This document shows positions 7,530 to 16,010 of a stretch of 64,000 nucleotides of DNA, piece by piece (the first letter of the stretch is position 1; each line of letters opens with the position of its first letter). The notes beneath the pieces were generated by a model that was not told the origin of the DNA, made no database searches, and saw only the letters and a program-made list of their open reading frames with translations. Made by a program: the position numbers and the translations under genes. This stretch comes from Imperialibacter sp963977595 (lineage in GTDB: Bacteria > Bacteroidota > Bacteroidia > Cytophagales > Cyclobacteriaceae). The stretch is from assembly GCF_048007035.1 (NCBI RefSeq), contig NZ_CP180355.1, positions 1,054,001 through 1,118,000 on the forward strand, read 5' to 3'.

Positions 7530-9926
7530 ATGACTAAGCCCTACTTGCTCTGCATACTACCTTTCCTCCTTTTTGCTTGCTCCGAGCCTGACGAGCCCGG
7601 AGAACTAAAGCTACGTTTCAACACTCCAGCCAAAGTATTCGAAGAAGCCATGCCCATCGGCAACGGCCGCCTTGGTGCTATGATGTACGGCGATGTTGCC
7701 AAAGAAAAGTTCTCGCTGAATGAAGAAACACTTTGGTCGGGCGGCCCAGTAGATGCCAACATGAACCCGGAGGCATACAAACATCTCCCAACTGTAAGAG
7801 CAGCCCTTTTCAACGAAAACTACCAGCTGGCTGATAGCCTCGTCCGCAATATGCAGGGTTCCTTCTCACAGGCTTATGAGCCTATGGGCTTTCTTACCAT
7901 TGATTTCGATCATGCCGGCGACCCAACTAAGTATAAGAGGTCGCTTGACTTAAGCCGGGGCATCGCAACTGTTGACTATGAAATAAATGGCACAGCTTTT
8001 CATAGAGAAAGCTTTGTGTCATTCCCTGATCAGGTAATGCTGGTGAGGCTTTCCACTGAAGGAAATGACAAACTGAATTTTGAAGTAGGCCTCAGTAGCA
8101 AACTTCCGTTTTCCACTGTAGCCGAGGGAGCACAAGTGGCCATGAAAGGCTTCTCTCCGATCAAGTCGGAGCCAAGCTATCGGGGCGATATGCCCGATGC
8201 GGTGAGGTATGATAGCTTGAAGAGCATGCGCTTCTGCACCATCGCCAAAGTGCTTTCGACCGACGGAACCTCCACTGCCGCCGACGATAGAGTGAAAGTG
8301 TCGGGGGCCTCGTATGCCATCATTGCACTTTCCGCTGGCACCAGCTTCAATGGCTTCGACAAGCAGCCAGGCACAGAGGGAAAAGACGAGATTGCCGCCG
8401 CCACACAGTATCTAACCAAAGCTGAAGGCTCCGATTACGACATTTTATTGAGAAGGCACAAAGAAGACTTTGGTAAACTATTCGACAGGGTGTCCATCGA
8501 CCTTGGGCACTCAGCGGCCGACACGCTGCCCACGCCTGAACGCCTCAAACGCTTTACGGCAGGTGAAGCAGATCCTGACCTTGCGGCTCTTTACTTCCAG
8601 TACGGCCGATACCTGCTCATCAGCAGTTCAAGACCAGGTGGCATTCCCGCCAACCTGCAGGGTATCTGGAACGAGCATGTGCGCCCACCCTGGAGCAGCA
8701 ATTACACCACCAACATCAATGTGGAAATGAACTACTGGCCGGTAGAAGTGGCTAACCTGTCGGAACTGCATGAGCCGCTTCTGCAATTCGTCGGAAAGCT
8801 GGCTCAAACCGGCAAAGTCACTGCCAAAAACTTCTACGATGCAGACGGATGGGCGCTTCATCACAACTCTGATATCTGGGCAATGACCAACCCCGTGGGT
8901 GATTTTGGGAATGGCTATCCCGGCTGGGCCAACTGGAGCATGGGTGGCCCCTGGATCAGCACCCACCTTTGGGAGCACTTCGCCTTTACCAGAGACACAG
9001 TCTTTCTTGAAAACCACGCCTATGACTTGATGAAAGGAGCCGCTCAGTTCTGCCTCGATTACCTGGTAGAAGGTCCGGATGGTTACCTGGTAACGGCGCC
9101 TTCCACCTCCCCCGAAAACGACTATATCACAGACAAGGGCTACGTGGGCGCCACTTTTTATGGTGGCACAGCCGACCACGCCATGATCCGGGAGTTGTTC
9201 ATTGACCTGATAGAGGCTACCAAAGTACTCAACAAGGATGAAGATTTGAGGAAGGAGCTGGAAAGCACATTGGACAAGCTTTACCCTTATCAGGTTGGCC
9301 AGAAAGGAAACTTGCAAGAGTGGTACCACGACTGGGAAGATAAAGACCCTCACCACAGGCACATCTCTCATTTATTCAGCATTTACCCCGGGCGCTCCAT
9401 CACACCCTCGACTACACCAGATTTAATGGAAGCAGCCCGTCGCTCACTTGAACTCCGCACCAACAACGGCACCGGCTGGTCAATTTCCTGGAAAATCTCT
9501 TTGTGGGCACGGCTGCTGGATGGCGACATGGCCCTGGATGCCATCAAAAAGCTTTTCAACTATATCGGCACAGAGGAAGGGGTGCAATACCATGGAGGTG
9601 GCACCTACCCTAACCTGATGGACGCCCACCCACCGTTTCAGATTGACGGAAACTTCGGAGGCACAGCCGGCATTGCCGAAATGCTGCTGCAAAGCCATGA
9701 AGGCGTGATTCATCTACTTCCAGCATTACCCTCTGAATGGAAAACAGGGAAAGTCACCGGGCTGCGTGCACGTGGCGCAGTAACAGTTGACATAGAGTGG
9801 AAGGATGGAAACCTGGTATCGGCAGTCATCACGCCCGACTTTGAGGGAGAATACACCATCAGATTCGGAGATAAAATGCAGACAATAGCGGCGAAGAAAG
9901 GAAGCAGGCAATCAATAAAATTCTAA
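7530..9926 (+). CDS. GH95-family alpha-L-fucosidase/galactosidase-type lipoprotein
   Basis: This 798-residue protein has a lipoprotein signal (lipobox LLFAC, Cys17). The N-terminal domain carries the GH95 opening motif AMPIGNGRLGAMMYG and SLNEETLWSGGP. The (alpha/alpha)6 barrel shows NLQGIWNEHVRPPWSSNY and NVEMNYWP, where the Asn residues used by family members in catalysis lie, and later GNFGGTAGIAEMLLQS. The length of about 800 fits the family. Known members remove terminal alpha-1,2-L-fucose or L-galactose. No SusCD pair or other glycosidase is adjacent, so the glycan is unknown. It is followed after 4 bp by the TfoX-N gene, probably in the same transcript. Confidence 0.92.
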   Translation: MTKPYLLCILPFLLFACSEPDEPGELKLRFNTPAKVFEEAMPIGNGRLGAMMYGDVAKEKFSLNEETLWSGGPVDANMNPEAYKHLPTVRAALFNENYQLADSLVRNMQGSFSQAYEPMGFLTIDFDHAGDPTKYKRSLDLSRGIATVDYEINGTAFHRESFVSFPDQVMLVRLSTEGNDKLNFEVGLSSKLPFSTVAEGAQVAMKGFSPIKSEPSYRGDMPDAVRYDSLKSMRFCTIAKVLSTDGTSTAADDRVKVSGASYAIIALSAGTSFNGFDKQPGTEGKDEIAAATQYLTKAEGSDYDILLRRHKEDFGKLFDRVSIDLGHSAADTLPTPERLKRFTAGEADPDLAALYFQYGRYLLISSSRPGGIPANLQGIWNEHVRPPWSSNYTTNINVEMNYWPVEVANLSELHEPLLQFVGKLAQTGKVTAKNFYDADGWALHHNSDIWAMTNPVGDFGNGYPGWANWSMGGPWISTHLWEHFAFTRDTVFLENHAYDLMKGAAQFCLDYLVEGPDGYLVTAPSTSPENDYITDKGYVGATFYGGTADHAMIRELFIDLIEATKVLNKDEDLRKELESTLDKLYPYQVGQKGNLQEWYHDWEDKDPHHRHISHLFSIYPGRSITPSTTPDLMEAARRSLELRTNNGTGWSISWKISLWARLLDGDMALDAIKKLFNYIGTEEGVQYHGGGTYPNLMDAHPPFQIDGNFGGTAGIAEMLLQSHEGVIHLLPALPSEWKTGKVTGLRARGAVTVDIEWKDGNLVSAVITPDFEGEYTIRFGDKMQTIAAKKGSRQSIKF

Positions 9927-9930
9927 CAAT

Positions 9931-10302
9931 ATGGCGTACGATGAGCACCTTGCCGAACGAATCGGCCAAAGCCTGAAGTCACACAAAGTGTCGTTTGAGG
10001 CCAAAAAGATGATGGGAGGGCTTTGCTACCTCGTCGATGGAAAAATGACTGTGGGCATTGTGAAAAATCAATTGATGGCCCGCATCGACCCTGACATCTA
10101 CCAGGAAGCACTACAGCGAAAAGGAGCGAAAGAAATGGACTTCACTGGTCGGCCAATGAAAGGCTATGTGTTCGTGTCACCTGAAGGTGTGGATTTGGAT
10201 GATGACCTGGACTACTGGATTAGGCTGGCCATTGAATTTAACCCTAAAGCTAAAGCTAGTAAAAAGAAGGAGCCTAAAAAACCTCCCCCGCTTTCAAACT
10301 GA
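9931..10302 (+). CDS. TfoX N-terminal domain protein
   Basis: This is a 123-residue protein with the compact TfoX-N fold: AERIGQSLKSHKVSFEAKKMMGG at the start, a central MTVGIVKNQLMARID strand pair, and a lysine/proline-rich tail. Family members of this length lack the TfoX C-terminal domain and are not competence regulators; their role is mostly unknown. It starts 4 bp after the GH95 stop. Its 3' end overlaps the convergent Uma2-like gene by 29 bp. Confidence 0.8.
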   Translation: MAYDEHLAERIGQSLKSHKVSFEAKKMMGGLCYLVDGKMTVGIVKNQLMARIDPDIYQEALQRKGAKEMDFTGRPMKGYVFVSPEGVDLDDDLDYWIRLAIEFNPKAKASKKKEPKKPPPLSN

Positions 10303-10891
10303 AACCAACAAGCACAACAGACTGAATTTCGTCCTCGCCGATAAACCGATTTCGCAGTTCAAATTTACCGTTGTCGCCCAGTACAAAAATTTCGATAATC
10401 TCCTCACCAGGATACACTATCCAATACTCCCTAACACCACTTTCTTCGTACAGGCTGTATTTGTTTTTCAGATCCTTCGCTGCTGTAAAAGGAGAAAGTA
10501 TTTCCACGACCAGATCGGGGGCACCTATGCATCCCTTGTCGTCCAACTTGCTTTGGTCGCAAACGACCACTATGTCGGGTTGAACTACGTTGAAAATCTC
10601 TTTGTCTTCGCTGCCTTTCTTCGATGGAAGTCTGACATCAAACGGAGCAAAGTATACTTCACACGGATGCCCCTCTAAAAAATTGTACATCTTATTTCCA
10701 AGGGACGCACTTACCTTTTGATGGCTGCGATTAGGCGCTGGCGACATATGAAAAATCTTGCCTTTGATCAGTTCCACTCTATCCTCAAAAGTCCACCGCA
10801 AATAGTCGGCATAGGAATAGGCTGCTCCTGAATCAAGGAGGGTAATATCGTCTACGTTTTCCTCTGGAATTTTATATTTTACAGGCATCAT
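10274..10891 (-). CDS. Uma2-family (DUF820) endonuclease-like protein
   Basis: The product is about 205 residues from the ATG at 10891; a GTG at 10912 would add seven residues. The PD-(D/E)XK-like Uma2 core is visible: VQPDIVVVCD, then GAPDLVVEILSPFT with the acidic pair, then KYSLYEESGVREYWIVYP. These proteins are very common in Cyanobacteria and Bacteroidota; activity is inferred for most. The box TATATTTA sits directly in front of the chosen ATG, suggesting a very short or absent leader. It converges with, and overlaps by 29 bp, the TfoX-N gene. Confidence 0.82.
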   Translation of the reverse strand: MMPVKYKIPEENVDDITLLDSGAAYSYADYLRWTFEDRVELIKGKIFHMSPAPNRSHQKVSASLGNKMYNFLEGHPCEVYFAPFDVRLPSKKGSEDKEIFNVVQPDIVVVCDQSKLDDKGCIGAPDLVVEILSPFTAAKDLKNKYSLYEESGVREYWIVYPGEEIIEIFVLGDNGKFELRNRFIGEDEIQSVVLVGFSLKAGEVF

Positions 10892-10924
10892 GTAAATATA
10901 ACGACTTAGCACCTTTTTCTAAAC

Positions 10925-10955
10925 AAAAAACCCCGGCCATTCGGAATGGTCAGGG
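10925..10955 (-). terminator. Intrinsic terminator of the rhodanese gene
   Basis: On the minus strand a GC-rich stem (CCCTGACCATT pairing with AATGGCCGGGG, one mismatch) closes a 3-nt loop and is followed by TTTTTTG. It lies just after the rhodanese stop at 10981. Confidence 0.75.
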
Positions 10956-10980
10956 CTCATGTATGTCTAGCGAATTTATA

Positions 10981-11295
10981 TCAATTCACATTCATATTCG
11001 GGTCAAATTCAGCCTTCCAGGCCAAAATCCCGCCAGCCAGGTTATAGGCATTATCAAGCCCCTTTCTTTCGAGAAACTCCACAACCGTACCGCTTCTTCT
11101 TCCGCTTCGGCAGTACACCACCACCTGTTTGCCTTTCTCCACTTTATCGATATTGTCGGCCATGTTACCCATAGGTATGTGCAGCCCTCCAATATTGGCC
11201 TGAGCCACTTCATTGGGCTCTCTTACGTCAATCAGCTGAAAGTCAGCTCCTGAATCCATCAGTTTTTTCAGTTCGTTTACACTTATTTCCTTCAT
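10981..11295 (-). CDS. Single-domain rhodanese-like sulfurtransferase
   Basis: This 104-residue protein is one rhodanese domain. It has the LIDVREPNE entry motif, the active-site loop CRSGRRS with catalytic Cys62, and the GGILAWKAE exit. It has no signal peptide, so it is cytoplasmic. Single-domain rhodaneses carry persulfide sulfur; the acceptor is not known here. It is divergent from metZ (152 bp apart), another sulfur gene, which is a suggestive but weak link. A strong terminator follows. Confidence 0.9.
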   Translation of the reverse strand: MKEISVNELKKLMDSGADFQLIDVREPNEVAQANIGGLHIPMGNMADNIDKVEKGKQVVVYCRSGRRSGTVVEFLERKGLDNAYNLAGGILAWKAEFDPNMNVN

Positions 11296-11446
11296 GGCTA
11301 TTCCCGTTCTTTAATCTTCGAAGATCAAATTAAGTCCTTCAAAAAACAACAATTAAATGCTTAATCAGTATTTAAAGCCACTAATTTTTTTGAAAAGTTC
11401 CAAATAAGCTTTCACTTTGTCGCCTTCAATTTTGTAGTTACAGCAT

Positions 11447-12628
11447 ATGAGCAGCAAAAAACATTTCGAAACCAACGCCATCCGTACACAGGCAGAACGT
11501 TCGTCACAACGAGAACACAGCGTGCCTATCTACGCCACGTCTAGTTTCGTATTCGATAATGCTGAGCAAGCCCGAGCGTTATTTGCCAATGAGGAGCAAG
11601 GCAACATATACAGCCGATTTTCTAACCCAAACAATGATGAGTTCATCGAGAAACTCTGTCTGCTGGAAGGAACAGAGGACGGTATGGCCATGGCCTCGGG
11701 CATGGCAGCCATGTTCACCAGCATGGCGGCTTTTCTGAACAGCGGCGATCATATCATTGCCTCCCGTTCTGTTTTCGGCTCCACGCACCAGATCCTGACA
11801 CAGCTATTCCCTCGCTGGGGTATCACACATACTTATGTGGACCTGAGCGACCCCGCTGAAGTGTGGGAAAAAGCTGTAACACCCAATACTAAAATGGTTT
11901 TTGCGGAAACTCCCTCTAACCCAGCGCTCGACTTGATAGACCTGGAGTGGTTGGGGCAGTTCGGTAAAAAGCACAACCTGATCGTCAATATTGACAACTG
12001 CTTTGCTACGCCTTATTTACAAAACCCGGCCAAATACGGCGTGCATATCGTTACCCACTCAGCCACTAAATTTATCGATGGTCAGGGAAGAGCGATTGGT
12101 GGTGCTGTGCTCGGCAGCAAAGAACACATTGAAAAAGTAAGGTTCTTCGCCCGACACACTGGCCCGGCTATGTCTCCATTTAATGGCTGGATTCTTTCCA
12201 AGAGCCTTGAAACACTGGCTGTGCGGATGGAAAAACATTGCGACAATGCCCTCAAGCTAGCCACTCATCTGGAGAGTCACCCCGAGGTAGTTTGGGTGAA
12301 ATATCCTTTCCTTCCTTCTCACCCTCAGCAAGCGTTAGCAAAAAAACAAATGACCCTGGGCGGCGGCCTCGTCACCTTTGAGTTGGGTGGTGGAGTAGAA
12401 AGAGGCAAGAGATTCCTCAATGCACTGAAAATGATCTCGTTCTCCGCCAATTTGGGCGACACACGTACCATAGCGACTCACCCTGCCTCTACTACCCACT
12501 CGAAGCTCAACGCAGAAGAGAAAAAAGTAGTGGGCATCACCGACGGACTGATCAGGGTCTCTGTGGGACTGGAACATCTTGATGATGTAGTAGCTGACCT
12601 TGAGCAGGCGATTGCAGCTTCGAAATAG
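11447..12628 (+). CDS. metZ: O-succinylhomoserine sulfhydrylase (Cys/Met metabolism PLP enzyme)
   Basis: This 393-residue PLP enzyme of the gamma-family has the motifs YSRFSNPN (cofactor/substrate loop), ASGMAAMF, and HSATKFIDGQG with the PLP lysine at about 208. The GGAVLGSKE and SLGDTRTIATHPASTTH segments favour sulfhydrylase over cystathionine gamma-lyase. The role is making homocysteine directly from O-succinyl- or O-acetylhomoserine and sulfide in methionine synthesis. The gene is monocistronic. No SAM riboswitch is visible in the 151-bp leader. The family is certain; the exact acyl donor is not. Confidence 0.9.
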   Translation: MSSKKHFETNAIRTQAERSSQREHSVPIYATSSFVFDNAEQARALFANEEQGNIYSRFSNPNNDEFIEKLCLLEGTEDGMAMASGMAAMFTSMAAFLNSGDHIIASRSVFGSTHQILTQLFPRWGITHTYVDLSDPAEVWEKAVTPNTKMVFAETPSNPALDLIDLEWLGQFGKKHNLIVNIDNCFATPYLQNPAKYGVHIVTHSATKFIDGQGRAIGGAVLGSKEHIEKVRFFARHTGPAMSPFNGWILSKSLETLAVRMEKHCDNALKLATHLESHPEVVWVKYPFLPSHPQQALAKKQMTLGGGLVTFELGGGVERGKRFLNALKMISFSANLGDTRTIATHPASTTHSKLNAEEKKVVGITDGLIRVSVGLEHLDDVVADLEQAIAASK

Positions 12629-12659
12629 TAGTCAAATACTGCCGACAATAAAACAACAA

Positions 12660-12692
12660 CCCCATTTATCAATTGGTATGTGATAACTGGGG
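12660..12692. terminator. Hairpin between convergent metZ and the outer-membrane protein gene
   Basis: Arms CCCCATTTATCA (12660-12671) and TGATAACTGGGG (12681-12692) pair with one mismatch around a 9-nt loop. The minus-strand side is followed by TTGTTGTTTTATTG, so it probably stops the minus-strand gene and may act both ways. Confidence 0.55.
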
Positions 12693-12725
12693 CTGCAGTA
12701 GTTGTCAATTTGCTTTTGAGTGAAT

Positions 12726-13790
12726 TTATATCTTAAAGAACCACGAGCAATTAGGCAGTGGAAAGGAGTTGACCTCCCCGTCCTGAAACACCGTAACACC
12801 AGCGAGAGCTATCTGGAAGGCACGCCCTTCCCGATGCTGAAATCTAACTCCAGGCATCAAAACCAGCGCAGAGAATTTTTCATAACCGGACTCATCCGAA
12901 ATCCTTACCGAAGTAAGCATTCCATTGCTGTCGTAGTTATCGTGCCACATACTGCTCCTGCGGTATTGACTGGCCACAAAAAACATGGAATCAAAAATAA
13001 AACTTGACTTACTACCTGCCGGTGTTACACCAGCAATCGAAAACGATGGTGCTTTTGCCATTCCATTTTTCTCAGATTGGTAAGGAATATTTGGGTAGTA
13101 TCCTCCAAACTCGTCAGGGGTAACGGGATAAACGCCCGGCTTTGCGTAGTAGCTTTCTGTTCCCGTCCCAACGTACAAGTAGCCAGCGGAGAAAGTAATA
13201 TTGCTCCGTCGGTTCCCTAGTGTTAACATCCCCCAGTGAAGTCCTCCGGCACCTTTGAAGCTATTGAGATATCCGGAGGATCCCAATAGTGTGCCTATGC
13301 CAAAGCTAACTTTCTCATTTCGAGTTGGGATTGACACTTTGAATACCCCAACGAAAGGACTGGCAATCCAGGTAGACATGATGCCCGCTGAAAAATTGTC
13401 GGCCAGAGAAAAATGAACTTCAGGCCCATACAGGTTCAGCATGCCATAGTCCTCCCCCTTCCGAATTGGTAGCGCATTGGTAGTGAAATAGTACCTTGTA
13501 CTGAACGGATCATTGGCCTGGTACTCTCCGGTTAGGTCAATACGATCTGACTCGGCAAAGGGTCTGATAGTTTTGACATCGCTCTTGGAAATATAGATTT
13601 TCCCAAGGTTTTCCGTTTCAAGAAGTATTTCTCTCCCGTCATCGCTCACAATCACACCTACTCTTACAATACCGTCGTGGGTAGTGACAACCACCTTTTC
13701 TGCCACACTATCGGCAGCTGGCTCCTGTGCATACGCTGCAAATGAAATAACCAGAGCAGCCACAAATGAAAAAATCAGTTTTGCTTTCAT
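12726..13790 (-). CDS. Outer-membrane beta-barrel-like protein of unknown function
   Basis: This 354-residue protein has a signal peptide (cleavage near AAYA-QEP, residue 21). Residues about 30-80 form a small beta domain (VVTTHDGIVRVGVIVSDDGREILLETENLGKIYISKSDVKTI) that resembles a short SH3-like module. The rest alternates hydrophobic and polar residues with many Gly, Tyr and Ser, as in outer-membrane barrels. I do not recognise a named family. It is the last gene before a 364-bp intergenic stretch and is converged on by metZ. Confidence 0.65.
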   Translation of the reverse strand: MKAKLIFSFVAALVISFAAYAQEPAADSVAEKVVVTTHDGIVRVGVIVSDDGREILLETENLGKIYISKSDVKTIRPFAESDRIDLTGEYQANDPFSTRYYFTTNALPIRKGEDYGMLNLYGPEVHFSLADNFSAGIMSTWIASPFVGVFKVSIPTRNEKVSFGIGTLLGSSGYLNSFKGAGGLHWGMLTLGNRRSNITFSAGYLYVGTGTESYYAKPGVYPVTPDEFGGYYPNIPYQSEKNGMAKAPSFSIAGVTPAGSKSSFIFDSMFFVASQYRRSSMWHDNYDSNGMLTSVRISDESGYEKFSALVLMPGVRFQHREGRAFQIALAGVTVFQDGEVNSFPLPNCSWFFKI

Positions 13791-14154
13791 AGTACGAATC
13801 GTTTAAAAAATGATATTGGTCTTATAAAAAATCTTAAGTTCAAAACCTGAATTCCAGGCAGGCCAGGCACTATCAGCAATAGCCTCCGTCTTTAAAAAAA
13901 TACTCGCATAAGGATGCTGAGCAATAACACGAGATCAAAAAGTAGCGATAGCATGCTATCCGCTATTGTAGGTTATGCAAAAAGTCGGCCAATTATTAAA
14001 ACCTTAAACCAATCTAAACGCACCATGCCCACATCAAGACAATGACGTTCGCTTACATATTCTGTCATCCTTAAATCATATTCTGCTGCGGATCATATGC
14101 TGTCCCTTGTCAAATATTACTACTTTTGCAGCTTCCGAATAAACAGCAAAAAGA
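13791..14154. other. 364-bp divergent intergenic region upstream of gcvT
   Basis: This region holds the promoters of two divergent genes. An imperfect inverted repeat lies at 13943-13965 (TAGCGATAGCA / TGCTATCCGCTA, one extra base) around the palindrome TAGCATGCTA. A TACTTTTG box (-7 type TAnnTTTG) sits at 14121-14128, 26 bp before the gcvT ATG. I see no tRNA and no glycine riboswitch core. Confidence 0.5.
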
Positions 14155-15252
14155 ATGGACTCTGCAGAATTGAAAAAAGTGGCCCTCAACGATGTTCACG
14201 TGGCCCTGGGTGGCAAAATGGTACCTTTCGCAGGCTACAATATGCCTGTTCGCTACTCCTCTGACCTGGACGAACACCATACAGTTAGAAATGCCGTAGG
14301 TGTGTTCGATGTGTCGCACATGGGTGAGTTTATGGTAGAAGGCCCTGGTGCCCTGCCCCTCATCCAAAGCGTGACATCCAACGATGCTTCGAAACTGGTG
14401 GACGGACAGGCGCAGTACTCTTGCCTGCCCAACGACAAAGGCGGCATTGTGGACGACCTGCTGGTATACAAAATGGCTGACGAGAAATACCTGCTGGTGG
14501 TCAATGCCTCTAACATCGACAAAGACTGGAACTGGATCAGCAGTCACAATTCCTTCGGAGCGAAAATGACCAATATCTCCGACGCCACCTCCCTTTTTGC
14601 TGTGCAAGGCCCGAAGGCAGTTGAGGTTCTTCAAAAGCTCACCACTGTTGATCTTTCAGCCATCAGCTACTATCATTTCACGGTAGGTGAAATTGGCGGC
14701 ATCAAAGACGTCATTATTTCTGCTACCGGTTACACCGGTGCTGGTGGATTTGAGCTGTATGTGAAAAATGAGGGCGCCAAAGCACTTTGGGACAAGGTGT
14801 TTGAAGCTGGGGCCACTGCTGGTATCAAACCTATAGGCCTTGGTGCCAGAGACACGCTGCGCCTGGAAATGGGCTTCTGCCTTTACGGCAATGATATTGA
14901 CGACACCACCTCTCCCATCGAAGCTGGACTCGGCTGGATCACCAAGTTTACCAAAGAATTCACCAACTCAGCTGCCATCAAAGCCCAAAAAGAAGCTGGT
15001 ATCAGCAAAAAGCTGGTTGGCTTTGAGTTGGTTGACAGAGGCATTCCACGAGCGCATTATGAATTGTTCAATGCCTCTGAGGAAAAAATTGGCGAAGTAA
15101 CGTCTGGCTCACAATCGCCGACGCTCGGCATAGGCATAGGCATGGGCTACGTGAACAAAGCATACAGCCAGCCCGACACGGAAATATTTGTGGGAGTAAG
15201 AGGCAAGTTCCTAAAGGCCAGGGTGGTAAAAGTGCCTTTTCTAAAAAAGTAA
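14155..15252 (+). CDS. gcvT: Glycine cleavage system T protein (aminomethyltransferase)
   Basis: This 365-residue protein is full length for GcvT. It uses tetrahydrofolate to take the methylene group from aminomethyl-H protein, giving 5,10-methylene-THF and ammonia. Family motifs are MVPFAGYNMPVRY, VFDVSHMGEF, SATGYTGAGGFELY, the GLGARDTLRLEMGF block and the C-terminal barrel GEVTSGSQSPTLGIGIGMGYV. No gcvH or gcvP is in the window, which is usual in Bacteroidota where the genes are scattered. comB follows after 4 bp, so both are likely co-transcribed. Confidence 0.95.
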   Translation: MDSAELKKVALNDVHVALGGKMVPFAGYNMPVRYSSDLDEHHTVRNAVGVFDVSHMGEFMVEGPGALPLIQSVTSNDASKLVDGQAQYSCLPNDKGGIVDDLLVYKMADEKYLLVVNASNIDKDWNWISSHNSFGAKMTNISDATSLFAVQGPKAVEVLQKLTTVDLSAISYYHFTVGEIGGIKDVIISATGYTGAGGFELYVKNEGAKALWDKVFEAGATAGIKPIGLGARDTLRLEMGFCLYGNDIDDTTSPIEAGLGWITKFTKEFTNSAAIKAQKEAGISKKLVGFELVDRGIPRAHYELFNASEEKIGEVTSGSQSPTLGIGIGMGYVNKAYSQPDTEIFVGVRGKFLKARVVKVPFLKK

Positions 15253-15256
15253 ACTG

Positions 15257-15964
15257 ATGAGGAATATTGATGTCTGCCTTTCTCCGGAGCTAATCCATCA
15301 ATACGAGTTAAAAGGCAAAATTGTGGTGGTGGTGGACATACTCAGAGCCACCTCCTGCATGGTGTCAGGCTTGGCCACCGGAGTAGCCGCTATCAAACCA
15401 TTGGCCGATGTGGACATCTGCAAAGGGCTCAAGCAAGAAGGTTACTTCACAGCGGGTGAACGCAACGGCAGCAAGGTGGAAGGCTTCGACATGGGCAACT
15501 CCCCTTTCGAATACATGGAACCTCACCTGAAAGGGCAGAAAGTGGCCGTTACCACCACCAATGGCACCCTTGCCATCGAAAAATCAAAGACGGCAGATCA
15601 AATCGTTATCGGTGCCTTCCTCAACCTGAGCGCCGTTGCAAAATACATCCAGCAGCAAGACAAAGACGTGGTGGTGGTTTGTGCGGCCTGGAAAGGAAAA
15701 GTGAATCTTGAGGACAGCCTGTTTGCTGGTGCCCTGGTTGAACGGCTGGCCACTTCGCACCAACCTGAGTGCGATGTCCCCCGAATGATGGTAAAGCTAT
15801 ACCAGGTCGAAAAAAATGACCTCTTCACATTTGTGAAGGAATCGTCGCATGCCCGCCGTCTCAACAAGCTGGACGTATTTAAGGACATCGAATTTTGCGT
15901 GCAGGAAGATCAGTTTGATATCGTTCCTGTGCTGAAAGAAGGACATCTCGTTTTAGCGGGCTAA
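15257..15964 (+). CDS. comB: 2-phosphosulfolactate phosphatase family protein (ComB)
   Basis: This 235-residue protein has ComB-family signatures: VVVVDILRATSCM near the start, FTAGERNGSKVEGFDMGNSPFEY, VAVTTTNGTLAIE and VVCAAWKGKVNLEDSLFAG. Archaeal ComB removes phosphate from 2-phosphosulfolactate in coenzyme M synthesis. Bacteroidota do not make coenzyme M, so the substrate may be another phospho-acid, or sulfolactate for sulfonolipid metabolism (inference). The ORF starts 4 bp after gcvT and ends in a bidirectional terminator. Confidence 0.85.
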   Translation: MRNIDVCLSPELIHQYELKGKIVVVVDILRATSCMVSGLATGVAAIKPLADVDICKGLKQEGYFTAGERNGSKVEGFDMGNSPFEYMEPHLKGQKVAVTTTNGTLAIEKSKTADQIVIGAFLNLSAVAKYIQQQDKDVVVVCAAWKGKVNLEDSLFAGALVERLATSHQPECDVPRMMVKLYQVEKNDLFTFVKESSHARRLNKLDVFKDIEFCVQEDQFDIVPVLKEGHLVLAG

Positions 15965-15968
15965 AATG

Positions 15969-16000
15969 GTGCCGGCGGGCAACCCCCACCGGCACAGCTT
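15969..16000. terminator. Bidirectional terminator between comB and the ABC permease
   Basis: GTGCCGG (15969-15975) pairs with CCGGCAC (15989-15995) and an inner GGG/CCC pair extends the stem. The plus side ends in AGCTTTTATT and the minus side in ATTTTAG. It lies between two convergent stop codons. Confidence 0.65.
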
Positions 16001-16010
16001 TTATTCGACG

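Noticed and set aside
8628..9371. 247-codon minus-strand ORF inside the fucosidase gene
   Set aside because: It is antisense to a well-conserved GH95 domain and lacks protein-like features; open only because of codon bias in the true gene.
11296..11446. Possible SAM riboswitch upstream of metZ
   Set aside because: The leader is short and AT-rich and lacks the kink-turn and core motifs of SAM riboswitches.
13791..14154. Possible glycine riboswitch or tRNA upstream of gcvT
   Set aside because: No conserved glycine-aptamer core and no tRNA acceptor/T-arm pattern; only short inverted repeats and a -7 box.
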